DNA of 10,625 nt from Armatimonadota bacterium (GTDB lineage: Bacteria > Vulcanimicrobiota > JACPDS01), in contig JACPDS010000111.1 in the NCBI GenBank assembly GCA_016183885.1, positions 1 to 10,625 of the forward strand, in the 5' to 3' direction. The notes under the pieces were generated by a model. It saw only the letters and a program-made list of their open reading frames with translations, searched no databases and had not been told where the DNA came from. The translations under genes and the position numbers were made by a program. Within the stretch, counting starts at the first letter, position 1. Every line of letters starts with the position of its first letter. This document shows positions 1 to 5,929 of the stretch, piece by piece.

Positions 1-9
1 AATTTGTAG

Positions 10-29
10 GGGTTCAATTCATTGAACCC
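10..29. repeat. Short near-perfect palindrome at the window edge
   Basis: GGGTTCAAT and ATTGAACCC face each other across a 2-nt centre. No T-run follows, so it does not look like a classical terminator. A weaker hairpin (AAAAAG, GGG, CTTTTT at 48-62) lies just downstream and ends in five T's. Together they may form the 3' boundary of an upstream transcription unit, or be a dispersed intergenic repeat. The upstream gene is not visible, so the role is undetermined. Confidence 0.4.
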
Positions 30-76
30 GCTTAAGCCAGCAAGATTAAAAAGGGGCTTTTTGGACCTTTAAAAAA

Positions 77-105
77 TTATGCATAAATGTAGGAATTATT
101 ATAAT
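77..105 (+). promoter_or_regulatory. Weak candidate promoter for the def-fmt operon
   Basis: A consensus -10 hexamer TATAAT sits at 100-105. At 17-nt spacing the -35 position reads TTATGC, a poor match. It would give a 5' leader of about 110 nt before the first gene at 225. The surrounding DNA is so AT-rich that a chance TATAAT is likely. The operon could also be read from further upstream. Confidence 0.25.
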
Positions 106-153
106 TTAAAAGAATTTATAAAGTGAAAGAAAAATTTATTATTAAAATGACCT

Positions 154-203
154 CCAAAAAGATAGCCGAGGGTTTCCCTGAAATTTAACTTTTTGGATAA
201 CCG
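154..203 (+). ncRNA. Possible structured 5' leader upstream of the operon
   Basis: An 8-bp stem (CCAAAAAG at 154-161 with CTTTTTGG at 189-196) encloses a smaller hairpin, AGGG-TTT-CCCT at 169-179. The heptamers ATAGCCG (162-168) and ATAACCG (197-203) follow the two strands of the outer stem. The element ends about 8 nt before the AGGAG ribosome binding site, so it could affect access to it. I recognise no riboswitch class. The stem is A/T-heavy and could be accidental. Confidence 0.25.
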
Positions 204-224
204 CAAAAAAAGGAGAAAAATATT

Positions 225-1037
225 ATGAATAAAAAATTTATTTTTTTTATTACATTTTTATTTTTAATTATTTTTATGTATAATATGGTTTTTTCTGAGG
301 AATTAACTATTTTTGTAAGAAATAAGCCTTTTAACGCAAAATATTTAATTAAAAATGGAGTAGTTTATGTTCCTTTAGAATCATTCTTAAAGGCTATGAG
401 TTTAAGCTGGAATGAAGATAATGGAATTTTAGATATTTTAAATTATTCTCAAAATAAATTAAAACCGATTTCTAAAGAAATTTTAAACTTTTCTTTTTTA
501 GAAAAAAATTTTTCTCTGCCTTTAATATATTTAAAAAATATTCTTTATGTTGATTTAAAAAAAATAGCTCAAAATATAGGAGCGGCTTATTTATATAATA
601 AAGATACAGGAATTTTAGATATTTTTATTTTAAAAAAAGGCACTCAAAGCGATGTGCAAAAAGCTGTTGGAACAGCTGTGCCGGGATCGGAAAAAAGTCA
701 GCCCGGAGCTAAAACTCAAGCCGGACAATCTCAGGGCGGCGCCGAAAAGAAGGACATTATTCAAACTAAGTTAGATTATTATCAAAATCAGAATCCTTCC
801 CAACAAGATATAGGGGGAGAATTGCGAGGCACGGCTACCATTACTAATACCAGCGATCAAGAAGTAAAAAATGTAACTGTTGCTTTAAAAATTTATGATG
901 CTTCTAATAATGTATTACATCAAGAAGAATGGACTTTAGGGGATTTAACTTCAAAACAAGTGATTACTAAAGATTTTTATTGGTTAAATCCCAATCCTTT
1001 ATTAATTGTAACTCCTAAGCTCGAAGTAAATTATTAA
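225..1037 (+). CDS. Secreted or anchored protein: copper-amine-oxidase-N-like domain plus C-terminal beta domain
   Basis: 270 aa. An N-terminal hydrophobic segment (about residues 4-23, after MNKK) is a signal peptide or anchor, so the rest is extracytoplasmic. Residues about 27-135 contain two similar units (YVPLESFLKAM...NEDNGILDI and YVDLKKIAQNI...NKDTGILDI), typical of the copper amine oxidase N-terminal-like domain common in secreted proteins. This domain is not itself an enzyme. A Gly/Gln/Ala/Lys-rich linker (about 140-182) is visibly more GC-rich than the flanks. Residues about 185-270 form a beta-rich domain of the FxLYD type (TITNTSDQEVKNVTVALKIYD). The start is supported by AGGAGAAAAA upstream of ATG. 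It lies 11 nt ahead of def and is probably co-transcribed. The domain calls are by eye, and the function is unknown. Confidence 0.75.
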   Translation: MNKKFIFFITFLFLIIFMYNMVFSEELTIFVRNKPFNAKYLIKNGVVYVPLESFLKAMSLSWNEDNGILDILNYSQNKLKPISKEILNFSFLEKNFSLPLIYLKNILYVDLKKIAQNIGAAYLYNKDTGILDIFILKKGTQSDVQKAVGTAVPGSEKSQPGAKTQAGQSQGGAEKKDIIQTKLDYYQNQNPSQQDIGGELRGTATITNTSDQEVKNVTVALKIYDASNNVLHQEEWTLGDLTSKQVITKDFYWLNPNPLLIVTPKLEVNY

Positions 1038-1048
1038 AGAATTGTTAT

Positions 1049-1546
1049 ATGTCTATTAGAGAAATTAAAAAATTTGAAGATCCTCTATTAAGAAAAAAAG
1101 CTAAAGCAGTTAAAAAATTTGATACATTAATTGAAAAATTAATTGAAGATATGCTTGAAACAATGTATCAGGCTAAAGGTATTGGATTAGCGGCCCCTCA
1201 GGTGGGAATTTCTAAAAGAATAATTGTCGTGGATGTGGAAAATAATTTATATAAATTAATTAATCCTAAAATTGTTAAATATGGCGAAGAACAGGAAGAG
1301 TGTCTGGAAGGTTGTTTAAGTTTTCCTTATCTTTATGGAGAAGTAAAACGGTTTTTAAAAGTTACTTTAAAAGCTCAGGATTTAAAAGGAAAATATATAA
1401 AAATAGAAGCGGAAGGATTATTGGCCAGGGCTTTTCAGCACGAAATTGATCATTTAGAGGGAGTGCTATTGGTTGATTATGCTTCAAACCTTAGAGAAAT
1501 AAAGCCTCAAGTTCAACAAGATCAATTAGAAAATTTACAAAAATAA
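1049..1546 (+). CDS. def: Peptide deformylase
   Basis: 165 aa, normal family length. It removes the formyl group from the N-terminal methionine of nascent proteins in the cytoplasm, using a divalent metal. All three signature motifs are intact: GIGLAAPQ (44-51), EGCLS (87-91, with metal ligand Cys89) and HEIDH (131-135, with two His ligands and the catalytic Glu). A Lys/Gln-rich tail of about 15 residues follows. The ATG has no clear Shine-Dalgarno sequence. Because the preceding stop is only 11 nt away, translation may depend on coupling or reinitiation. Its TAA overlaps the fmt ATG by one base (TAATG). The def-fmt order is the standard bacterial one. Confidence 0.97.
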   Translation: MSIREIKKFEDPLLRKKAKAVKKFDTLIEKLIEDMLETMYQAKGIGLAAPQVGISKRIIVVDVENNLYKLINPKIVKYGEEQEECLEGCLSFPYLYGEVKRFLKVTLKAQDLKGKYIKIEAEGLLARAFQHEIDHLEGVLLVDYASNLREIKPQVQQDQLENLQK

Positions 1547-2475
1547 TGCGCATCCTTTTTATGGGGACAGATGATTTCGCTGTTCCTTCTTTAGAAAAAT
1601 TAGCTCAAAATGAAGAAATTGTTGGAGTAGTTACCCAGCCTGATAAAGAAAAGGGAAGAGGATATAAATTAAGCGCTTCTCCTATAAAATTAAAAGCCCA
1701 TGAGTTGAATTTAAAGATTTATCAGCCTGAAAGTTTAAAAGATTCTGATTTTTTAGAAATTTTAAAAAATCTTTCTCCGGAAATTATTCTGGTAATAGCT
1801 TATGGGAAACTTATTCCGGAAGTTGTTTTTAATTTCCCTCCTTTAGGAGCGATTAATTTTCATCCTTCGCTTCTGCCTGAATATCGCGGAGCGATTCCCA
1901 TTGAAGCGGCAATAATGGCGGGAGAAGAAGAAACAGGCTTAAGCGTATTTTTTTTAGATCAAGGTTTTGACACGGGAGATATTTTACTGCAGGAAAAAGT
2001 AAAAATAGATCCTGAAGATACCGGAGGAACTTTAAGAGAAAAGTTAGCTGATTTGGGAGCGGATTTTTTAATTAAAGCTATAAATTTAATAAAAAGTAGA
2101 AATTTTAAAAGAATCCCTCAGGATAAATCAGCCGGGAATTATACTTATCCTTTAAAAAATGAAGATGCTTTAATTAAATGGGAGAAAGAGGCTTTAAAAA
2201 TTCATAATTTAATTCGGGCCTTAGCTCCAAAACCAGCCGCTTTTACTTTTTTCCGCGGGAAAATTTTAAAAATTTTAGAAAGTGAAGTAATTCAAGGAAA
2301 ATCTAAAGAAGGCTTTGGAAAAATAATTGATATTTTCAAAAATAAAGGAATTTTAGTAACTACAGGAAGAGATTTGTTATTAATTTTAAAAGTAAAATTA
2401 GAAGGGAAAAAAGAAATTAGCGCCGGGGAATTTATTTGCGGAATGCATCCTCAAACCGGAGAATTTTTAAGATAA
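1546..2475 (+). CDS. fmt: Methionyl-tRNA formyltransferase
   Basis: 309 aa, full length. It transfers a formyl group from 10-formyl-tetrahydrofolate to initiator Met-tRNA, the step that deformylase (def, directly upstream) later reverses on proteins. The N-terminus MRILFMGTDDFAVPSL is the family hallmark. The catalytic core shows NFHPSLLPEYRGA (N104, H106) and the later LDQGFDTGDILL with D142, matching the Asn-His-Asp triad of this fold. Residues about 205-309 form the C-terminal beta-barrel domain that binds tRNA. The start codon overlaps the def stop (TAATG), and rlmN begins at the base after its own stop. Translational coupling along the block is therefore likely. Confidence 0.97.
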   Translation: MRILFMGTDDFAVPSLEKLAQNEEIVGVVTQPDKEKGRGYKLSASPIKLKAHELNLKIYQPESLKDSDFLEILKNLSPEIILVIAYGKLIPEVVFNFPPLGAINFHPSLLPEYRGAIPIEAAIMAGEEETGLSVFFLDQGFDTGDILLQEKVKIDPEDTGGTLREKLADLGADFLIKAINLIKSRNFKRIPQDKSAGNYTYPLKNEDALIKWEKEALKIHNLIRALAPKPAAFTFFRGKILKILESEVIQGKSKEGFGKIIDIFKNKGILVTTGRDLLLILKVKLEGKKEISAGEFICGMHPQTGEFLR

Positions 2476-3531
2476 ATGAAAATTAATTTAAAAAGCTTAA
2501 CTTTAAAAGAATTAGAGGAATTTATTTTTTCTCTCGGCGAGAAAAAATTTAAAGCCTTGCAAATTTTTAAATGGATTTTTCAAAAAGGGATATCCAATTT
2601 CGATGAAATGACTGATTTAAGCAAGAATTTAAGAGAAAGTTTAAAAGAAAAAGCCTATATAAGCGAATTAAAATTATTAAATTCAATTACTTCTAAGAAT
2701 CAAGATACAGTAAAATATTCTTTCCTTTTAGAAGATCAAGAATGCATCGAAAGTGTTTTAATGCGTTATGAAGAAGATTTAGGAATCGGGCGGGTATCCG
2801 TTTGTTTATCCACTCAAGCAGGCTGCGCTCGGGGCTGTTATTTTTGCGCCTCCGGAAAAAATGGTTTGGCGAGAAATTTAAAATTTTATGAAATTGCCGA
2901 TCAAGTTTTAAAAATCCAAAATTTAATTAAAGAAAATGAAGAAAGAGCGGCTAATTTAGTTTTTATGGGGATAGGGGAGCCTTTAGATAATTATTTTGAA
3001 GTAATTAAAGTAGTAAAATTATTAAATGAACCAAACAGCTTAAATATCGGTTCTAGACATATAGCTATTTCAACTTGCGGAATCCCGGAAAAAATTATTG
3101 CTTTAGCCAGAGAATCAATCCCTGTTCGTTTAGCAATTTCTCTGCATTCAGCTGACTCGGAGAAAAGAAGTTTTCTTATGCCGGTTAATAAAAAATATCC
3201 TTTAGAAAAAGTTTTACAAGCCTGTAGAGAATATCAGCAAATTTGCAAAAGAAGAATTACTTTTGAATACGCTTTAATTAAAGATTTTAATGACGCCAAA
3301 GAAGATGCCGATAGTTTATTTAAAATTTTAAGAGGAATAAAAAGTTTAATCAATATTATTCCTTTTAATCCAATTTTAGATTGTAAATTTAAACCTTCTC
3401 CATTAATTAAAGTAAAATGGTTTAGGGATTATTTGAAAAACAAAGGAATTTCTGCAACGGTAAGAAAATCGCGGGGTCTGGATATTGATGCCGCTTGCGG
3501 GCAATTGAGGCTTAAAAATGTTTCTCAATAA
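2476..3531 (+). CDS. rlmN: Dual-specificity RNA methyltransferase RlmN (23S rRNA A2503 / tRNA A37)
   Basis: 351 aa, full length. This radical-SAM enzyme makes 2-methyladenosine at position 2503 of 23S rRNA and, in characterised members, at A37 of some tRNAs. The [4Fe-4S] motif CxxxCxxC is at Cys117, Cys121 and Cys124 (GCARGCYFCASG). The resolving Cys110 (VSVCLSTQ) and the methyl-carrier Cys341 (in RGLDIDAACGQL) are both present. This fits the RlmN two-cysteine mechanism. GEPLDNY is the expected GEP SAM-binding segment. It starts on the base after the fmt stop. The last 14 nt overlap the next gene. The N-terminal helical domain (about 1-80) is the RNA-binding part. Confidence 0.96.
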   Translation: MKINLKSLTLKELEEFIFSLGEKKFKALQIFKWIFQKGISNFDEMTDLSKNLRESLKEKAYISELKLLNSITSKNQDTVKYSFLLEDQECIESVLMRYEEDLGIGRVSVCLSTQAGCARGCYFCASGKNGLARNLKFYEIADQVLKIQNLIKENEERAANLVFMGIGEPLDNYFEVIKVVKLLNEPNSLNIGSRHIAISTCGIPEKIIALARESIPVRLAISLHSADSEKRSFLMPVNKKYPLEKVLQACREYQQICKRRITFEYALIKDFNDAKEDADSLFKILRGIKSLINIIPFNPILDCKFKPSPLIKVKWFRDYLKNKGISATVRKSRGLDIDAACGQLRLKNVSQ

Positions 3532-4183
3532 ATTAGAAAAAGTTTTAGAAAATTTAATTGAAAATAAATTCATTGGTAAATTTGGAGGGGAAGCTCACCC
3601 TTTAGAAATTGCTAAAAAATTATTAAAAATAATGCATTCAAAGAAAGTGATTAGTTTAAATAAAGTTTTTGTTCCTAATCTTTATAAAATTTATTTAAAT
3701 TCCAAGGATTTTAAAAGTTATCAAGTTATAAAAGAAGAATTAATAAAAGAATGGAAAGATTTTTTAACTTCCCAAGCTTCTTCTCGGGACTATAATTTTT
3801 TAACTAAATTAGAAATTGAGCTTTATGAAGATTCTGGCTTAGAATTTGGAAAATGTAAAATTGAAGGAGAATTTTCCAAAGAAAATCAAAAAATAAAGGC
3901 TTTTTTAAGAGTAATCAGGGGAATTAACTTAGGAGAAAATTTTTCTTTAATTAAAGGGGAGAATATTTTAGGAAGGGGAGAAGAGAACTCAATTATAATT
4001 GGAGATCTTAAAGTTTCTAAAAGACATGCTGGAATTTATTGGGATGAAGGTTTTATTTTAGAAGATTTAAAAAGTAAAAACGGAACTTTTTTAAACGCTA
4101 AAAAAATAGAGGAAAAAGTAAAATTAAAAGATAAAGATAAAATTGCCTTAGGAGATACAATTTTAGAATTTTTTATGTTGTAA
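3518..4183 (+). CDS. FHA-domain protein with N-terminal DUF3662-like domain (FhaA-like)
   Basis: 221 aa. Residues about 1-115 resemble the DUF3662 domain found at the N-terminus of FhaA-type proteins (helical start, then FVPNLYKIYLNSKDF). Residues about 130-221 are a forkhead-associated domain, which binds phosphothreonine. It contains LGRG (151-154), SKRH (167-170) and SKNGTFLN (186-193), the conserved Gly-Arg, Ser...Arg-His and Asn-Gly positions. In Actinobacteria the related FhaA is tied to Ser/Thr kinases and cell-wall synthesis. No kinase or phosphatase gene is in this window, so the partner is unknown. The start lies inside the end of rlmN (14-nt overlap) with only a weak AGG upstream. 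No signal peptide or membrane segment is seen. Confidence 0.85.
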   Translation: MFLNKLEKVLENLIENKFIGKFGGEAHPLEIAKKLLKIMHSKKVISLNKVFVPNLYKIYLNSKDFKSYQVIKEELIKEWKDFLTSQASSRDYNFLTKLEIELYEDSGLEFGKCKIEGEFSKENQKIKAFLRVIRGINLGENFSLIKGENILGRGEENSIIIGDLKVSKRHAGIYWDEGFILEDLKSKNGTFLNAKKIEEKVKLKDKDKIALGDTILEFFML

Positions 4184-4186
4184 TTG

Positions 4187-4260
4187 TGCCGGGTCGTCTA
4201 ATGGCAGGACAGCAGGCTCTGGACCTGTTTGTGAGGGTTCGAATCCTTCCCCGGCAGCCA
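4187..4260 (+). tRNA. tRNA-Gln (anticodon CUG)
   Basis: A full cloverleaf can be drawn. The acceptor stem is TGCCGGG (4187-4193) with CCCGGCA (4250-4256), with a T-A first pair as usual for tRNA-Gln. The D stem is GTC/GAC. The anticodon stem is GCAGG/CCTGT with loop CTCTGGA and anticodon CTG at 4219-4221. The T arm is GAGGG-TTCGAAT-CCTTC. The discriminator is G, and the CCA end is encoded (4258-4260). It begins 3 nt after the FHA-protein stop, so it is probably processed from the same transcript. The codon read is CAG, which is rarer than CAA in this AT-rich DNA. A second tRNA-Gln(UUG) should exist elsewhere. Confidence 0.97.
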
Positions 4261-4288
4261 ACTCTATTCTGTCCAAATTCTATAATGT

Positions 4289-4630
4289 TTATGAAAAATT
4301 TTTCAAATACGCTTTTATTCTCTCTCGGTCCTCATTTTTCTTATCGCCTTTAAAATATATTTCGATAAAATCAACTTTAGAACTTTTGAAATAAAAGGCA
4401 TAAACAATTCTCAAGGAAGAGCCTTTTAAATAGCGGCAAAATAAACGCGCTTTTACAACGGCGCATTGTTTGTTTCTGGTTATGATATTAAAATGCTTGC
4501 TGTTTCCCAGGGGTTCAACTGCGATCACGCTCTTAAATTCTTTTAAATCACCCGGTAATGATTTATATCTCTTTATCAGCCGATTGAATTTTTTGGTAAA
4601 TTCCGGCAATTCATTAAAGTTCATCGTCAT
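4289..4630 (-). CDS. RelE/ParE-superfamily-like toxin of a type II toxin-antitoxin pair
   Basis: 113 aa, a usual toxin size. The start (FTKKFNRLIKRYKSLPGDLKEF) has the two-helix pattern of RelE/HigB-like proteins. It is followed by strands carrying KARLFCRYLKGSSLRIVYAFYF and FIEIYFKGDKKNEDRERI, where such proteins have 'R...GxxRviY' and 'iyiYxKxe'. Known relatives are ribosome-dependent mRNA nucleases or gyrase poisons. Which activity applies here cannot be read from sequence. The gene overlaps the antitoxin by 17 nt (ATGACG start inside the antitoxin's last codons) and has only a weak AAGAAA upstream, so its translation is probably coupled. Its stop lies 28 nt from the convergent tRNA. Confidence 0.7.
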   Translation of the reverse strand: MTMNFNELPEFTKKFNRLIKRYKSLPGDLKEFKSVIAVEPLGNSKHFNIITRNKQCAVVKARLFCRYLKGSSLRIVYAFYFKSSKVDFIEIYFKGDKKNEDRERIKAYLKNFS

Positions 4631-5387
4631 AATTTCTTACGGAATAACGCTCATCGCGATAAAACACACTTTCATAAGAAAGCGGCTGACCTTCCTCTGC
4701 CGCTTTCCAGGGAATATCTTCGTGCGAATAATTTTCAATTTCCTTGGCATTTTTATCAGCAAGACGCGCTAGAACTTCATCAATATGCTCTATTTCCCGC
4801 GCTGAAAATTTATCAAGATTTGGCCGCTTAATCGGCAAATACTTTTTTTGTTCATATTTAAAATAACGGCTATTTACTGCTTCAATTTCTTCGTTTTTTT
4901 GCATATCCTCAATAACCGCTCCCAGTTCAATCGATGTTGGGCCATGATAATTTTTTATATAGGTCGCGCCCATCAAGTTTTCTTCAAATTTTTCGTAATA
5001 ATCAAAATCTATGAAATAAAGCAGTTTATGAAGCACGGTTTCTCCAATATTCGGCTTGCTTCCCACTTTCCCTAAAACATACAAAAGAACTTGCTTAAAT
5101 TTATCCAGATTTTTTCGTGTTACACGAATTTGAATATCTGCAGACGCTTTTTTATTTTTCTGTTTATTTTCTAAAATAACTTCCTGCTTCGGAGTTTTAC
5201 TGGCTAAAAAATCTTCCAGGGAAATGCCAAAAATAGCCGCCAGTTTTTTGGCTTCGGATATGGTAAGCTCCCGTCCGCCTTGTTCTATTTGAAAATAAGT
5301 CGGCCGGGAAATACCAAGTTCTGACGCTAAAAATTCCTGCGTCAAATTGTGCTTTTTGCGTTGCGCTTGAATAAATTTCTCAAACAT
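4614..5387 (-). CDS. XRE-family HTH and Panacea (DUF4065/SocA-like) antitoxin
   Basis: 257 aa. Residues 1-62 are a Cro/CI-type helix-turn-helix (LTQEFLASELGISRPTYFQIEQGGRELTISEAKKLA). After a Lys-rich linker, residues about 94-228 match the Panacea domain: LHKLLYFIDFDYYEK, YHGPTS, and the terminal SHEDIPWKAAEEG. Panacea is a known antitoxin domain that pairs with many unrelated toxins, and the N-terminal HTH usually represses the operon. Here the partner is a RelE/ParE-like toxin directly downstream (17-nt overlap). The antitoxin-first order and shared transcript fit. The start ATG at 5387 has only GAGAGAAATA upstream. A tiny ORF in another frame ends 2 nt before it (see 5390-5475). A strong leftward promoter lies at 5519-5547. 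Confidence 0.88.
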   Translation of the reverse strand: MFEKFIQAQRKKHNLTQEFLASELGISRPTYFQIEQGGRELTISEAKKLAAIFGISLEDFLASKTPKQEVILENKQKNKKASADIQIRVTRKNLDKFKQVLLYVLGKVGSKPNIGETVLHKLLYFIDFDYYEKFEENLMGATYIKNYHGPTSIELGAVIEDMQKNEEIEAVNSRYFKYEQKKYLPIKRPNLDKFSAREIEHIDEVLARLADKNAKEIENYSHEDIPWKAAEEGQPLSYESVFYRDERYSVRNYDDEL

Positions 5388-5389
5388 AG

Positions 5390-5475
5390 TTATTTCTCTC
5401 TTTTGCTTAGCTTTTTTTCTAATTTTTCCAAGGCGTAATTGCCTTCGTCGAACTAAATTTTTTCATTTCCTTCAT
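5390..5475 (-). pseudogene. Frameshifted small ORF leading into the antitoxin gene
   Basis: A perfect Shine-Dalgarno sequence AAGGAGG (5492-5486) lies 10 nt before an ATG at 5475. The frame from this ATG gives only 18 codons (MKEMKKFSSTKAITPWKN) and stops at 5419. One frame back, the DNA reads FDEGNYALEKLEKKLSKREK with natural-looking codons and stops at 5390, 2 nt before the antitoxin ATG. A single indel near 5450 would join them into a small charged helical protein translationally coupled to the antitoxin. I see no canonical slippery heptamer in the right phase, so a disabled gene or leader peptide is more likely than programmed frameshifting. It may also be chance. Confidence 0.4.
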
Positions 5476-5518
5476 TTCTAAATTTTCCTCCTTAAAATTA
5501 ATATTGCAACTTATTACA

Positions 5519-5547
5519 ATTTTAATCTATGTAAAATTATTTGTCAA
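5519..5547 (-). promoter_or_regulatory. Leftward sigma70-type promoter of the toxin-antitoxin operon
   Basis: On the - strand a perfect -35 TTGACA (5547-5542), a 17-nt spacer, and -10 TAAAAT (5524-5519). It lies 131 nt upstream of the antitoxin ATG and just upstream of the AAGGAGG site at 5492-5486. Two near-identical hexamers, TTGCAA (5504-5509) and TTACAA (5514-5519), start 10 bp apart at and just downstream of the -10. They could be part of an operator. Confidence 0.75.
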
Positions 5548-5552
5548 TAGTC

Positions 5553-5571
5553 GTGTAAAAAATTTCTACAC
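5553..5571. promoter_or_regulatory. 19-bp near-perfect palindrome beside the -35 box: candidate operator
   Basis: On the - strand the sequence is GTGTAGAAATTTTTTACAC. It equals its reverse complement except for one mismatched pair and the centre base. It ends 6 bp upstream of the TTGACA box of the leftward promoter. That is where an autorepressing HTH antitoxin would be expected to bind, which is an inference. The core is A/T-rich, but the GTGTA/TACAC ends are specific. Confidence 0.5.
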
Positions 5572-5663
5572 ATAAACCCCCTGCTTAAAATACTTAAAAA
5601 TCGCTTCTTGTCGAAATTTTCTGCGATTTTTATTCCCTCCGGCTTGGAAAAAGTTGTTATATG

Positions 5664-5704
5664 CAATAAATAGTCGCAAAGTTTATCTATGCGACTATTT
5701 ATTG
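5664..5704. promoter_or_regulatory. Perfect 15-bp inverted repeat overlapping the rightward -35 box
   Basis: CAATAAATAGTCGCA (5664-5678) and TGCGACTATTTATTG (5690-5704) are perfect inverted copies separated by 11 bp. The last three bases of the right arm (TTG) are the first three of the -35 hexamer TTGATA of the rightward promoter. A dimeric or tetrameric repressor, or a recombinase, could bind the two arms. The centre-to-centre distance is 26 bp, about 2.5 helical turns. The repeat lies upstream of the transcription start, so it should act as DNA rather than as RNA for that promoter. Confidence 0.65.
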
Positions 5705-5730
5705 ATAATTTTCTTTCCGGGTTATATAAT
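5702..5730 (+). promoter_or_regulatory. Rightward near-consensus sigma70-type promoter
   Basis: A -35 box TTGATA (5702-5707, 5 of 6 matches), a 17-nt spacer, and a perfect -10 TATAAT (5725-5730). The predicted start near 5737 leaves a leader of only about 14 nt before the TTG start codon at 5751. It faces away from the leftward promoter at 5519-5547, so the two operons share a control region of about 155 bp. Confidence 0.72.
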
Positions 5731-5750
5731 GAGCTAGGGGATGTATCATA

Positions 5751-5906
5751 TTGCAAAATAAACATAGTTTAGAGAGAAAATATGAAAAAATTAAAAATTT
5801 CTTTATAACTAGAGAATATTTTACTGTTTCCGATGCCCAAGAAGCGCTTGGTGATAAAAGGGCAGCGGAATTGCCAGCCGGTTATGTGGAACGTTATGTT
5901 TTATGA
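5751..5906 (+). CDS. Small winged-helix-like protein, TTG start, possibly truncated
   Basis: 51 aa by my translation: it starts LQNKHSLERKYEKIKNFF and ends with AAELPAGYVERYVL. Supporting evidence is an AGGGG motif about 10 nt before TTG, the near-perfect promoter just upstream, natural codon use, and a 23-nt gap to the next gene. The segment NFFITREYFTVSDAQEALGDKRAAEL...GYVER has the pattern of the first helices of a winged helix like those at the N-terminus of AbiEi-type antitoxins or transcription regulators. The stretch before GYVER is short for a full recognition helix, so it may be a truncated remnant. In-frame upstream codons reach a stop at 5729, and TTG is the only common start. The family is not certain. 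Confidence 0.55.
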   Translation: MQNKHSLERKYEKIKNFFITREYFTVSDAQEALGDKRAAELPAGYVERYVL

Positions 5907-5929
5907 AAATTTGAGGGGGATGTAACACG

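Noticed and set aside
4292..4305. TGAAAAATTTTTCA palindrome between the tRNA and toxin ends as a terminator
   Set aside because: The stem is A/T only and too weak. It overlaps the toxin's last codons and is likely chance.
4470..4772. 100-codon open frame on the + strand
   Set aside because: It lies antisense across the toxin and antitoxin genes, whose domains are recognisable. It is a shadow frame.
4848..5075. 75-codon open frame on the + strand
   Set aside because: It is antisense to the Panacea domain, Phe/Ile-rich, without an RBS.
5544..5765. 73-codon open frame on the - strand
   Set aside because: It covers both promoters and the inverted repeat of the control region, has no Shine-Dalgarno sequence (TCTCTCTAAACT before ATG), and opposes the better-supported 51-aa gene.
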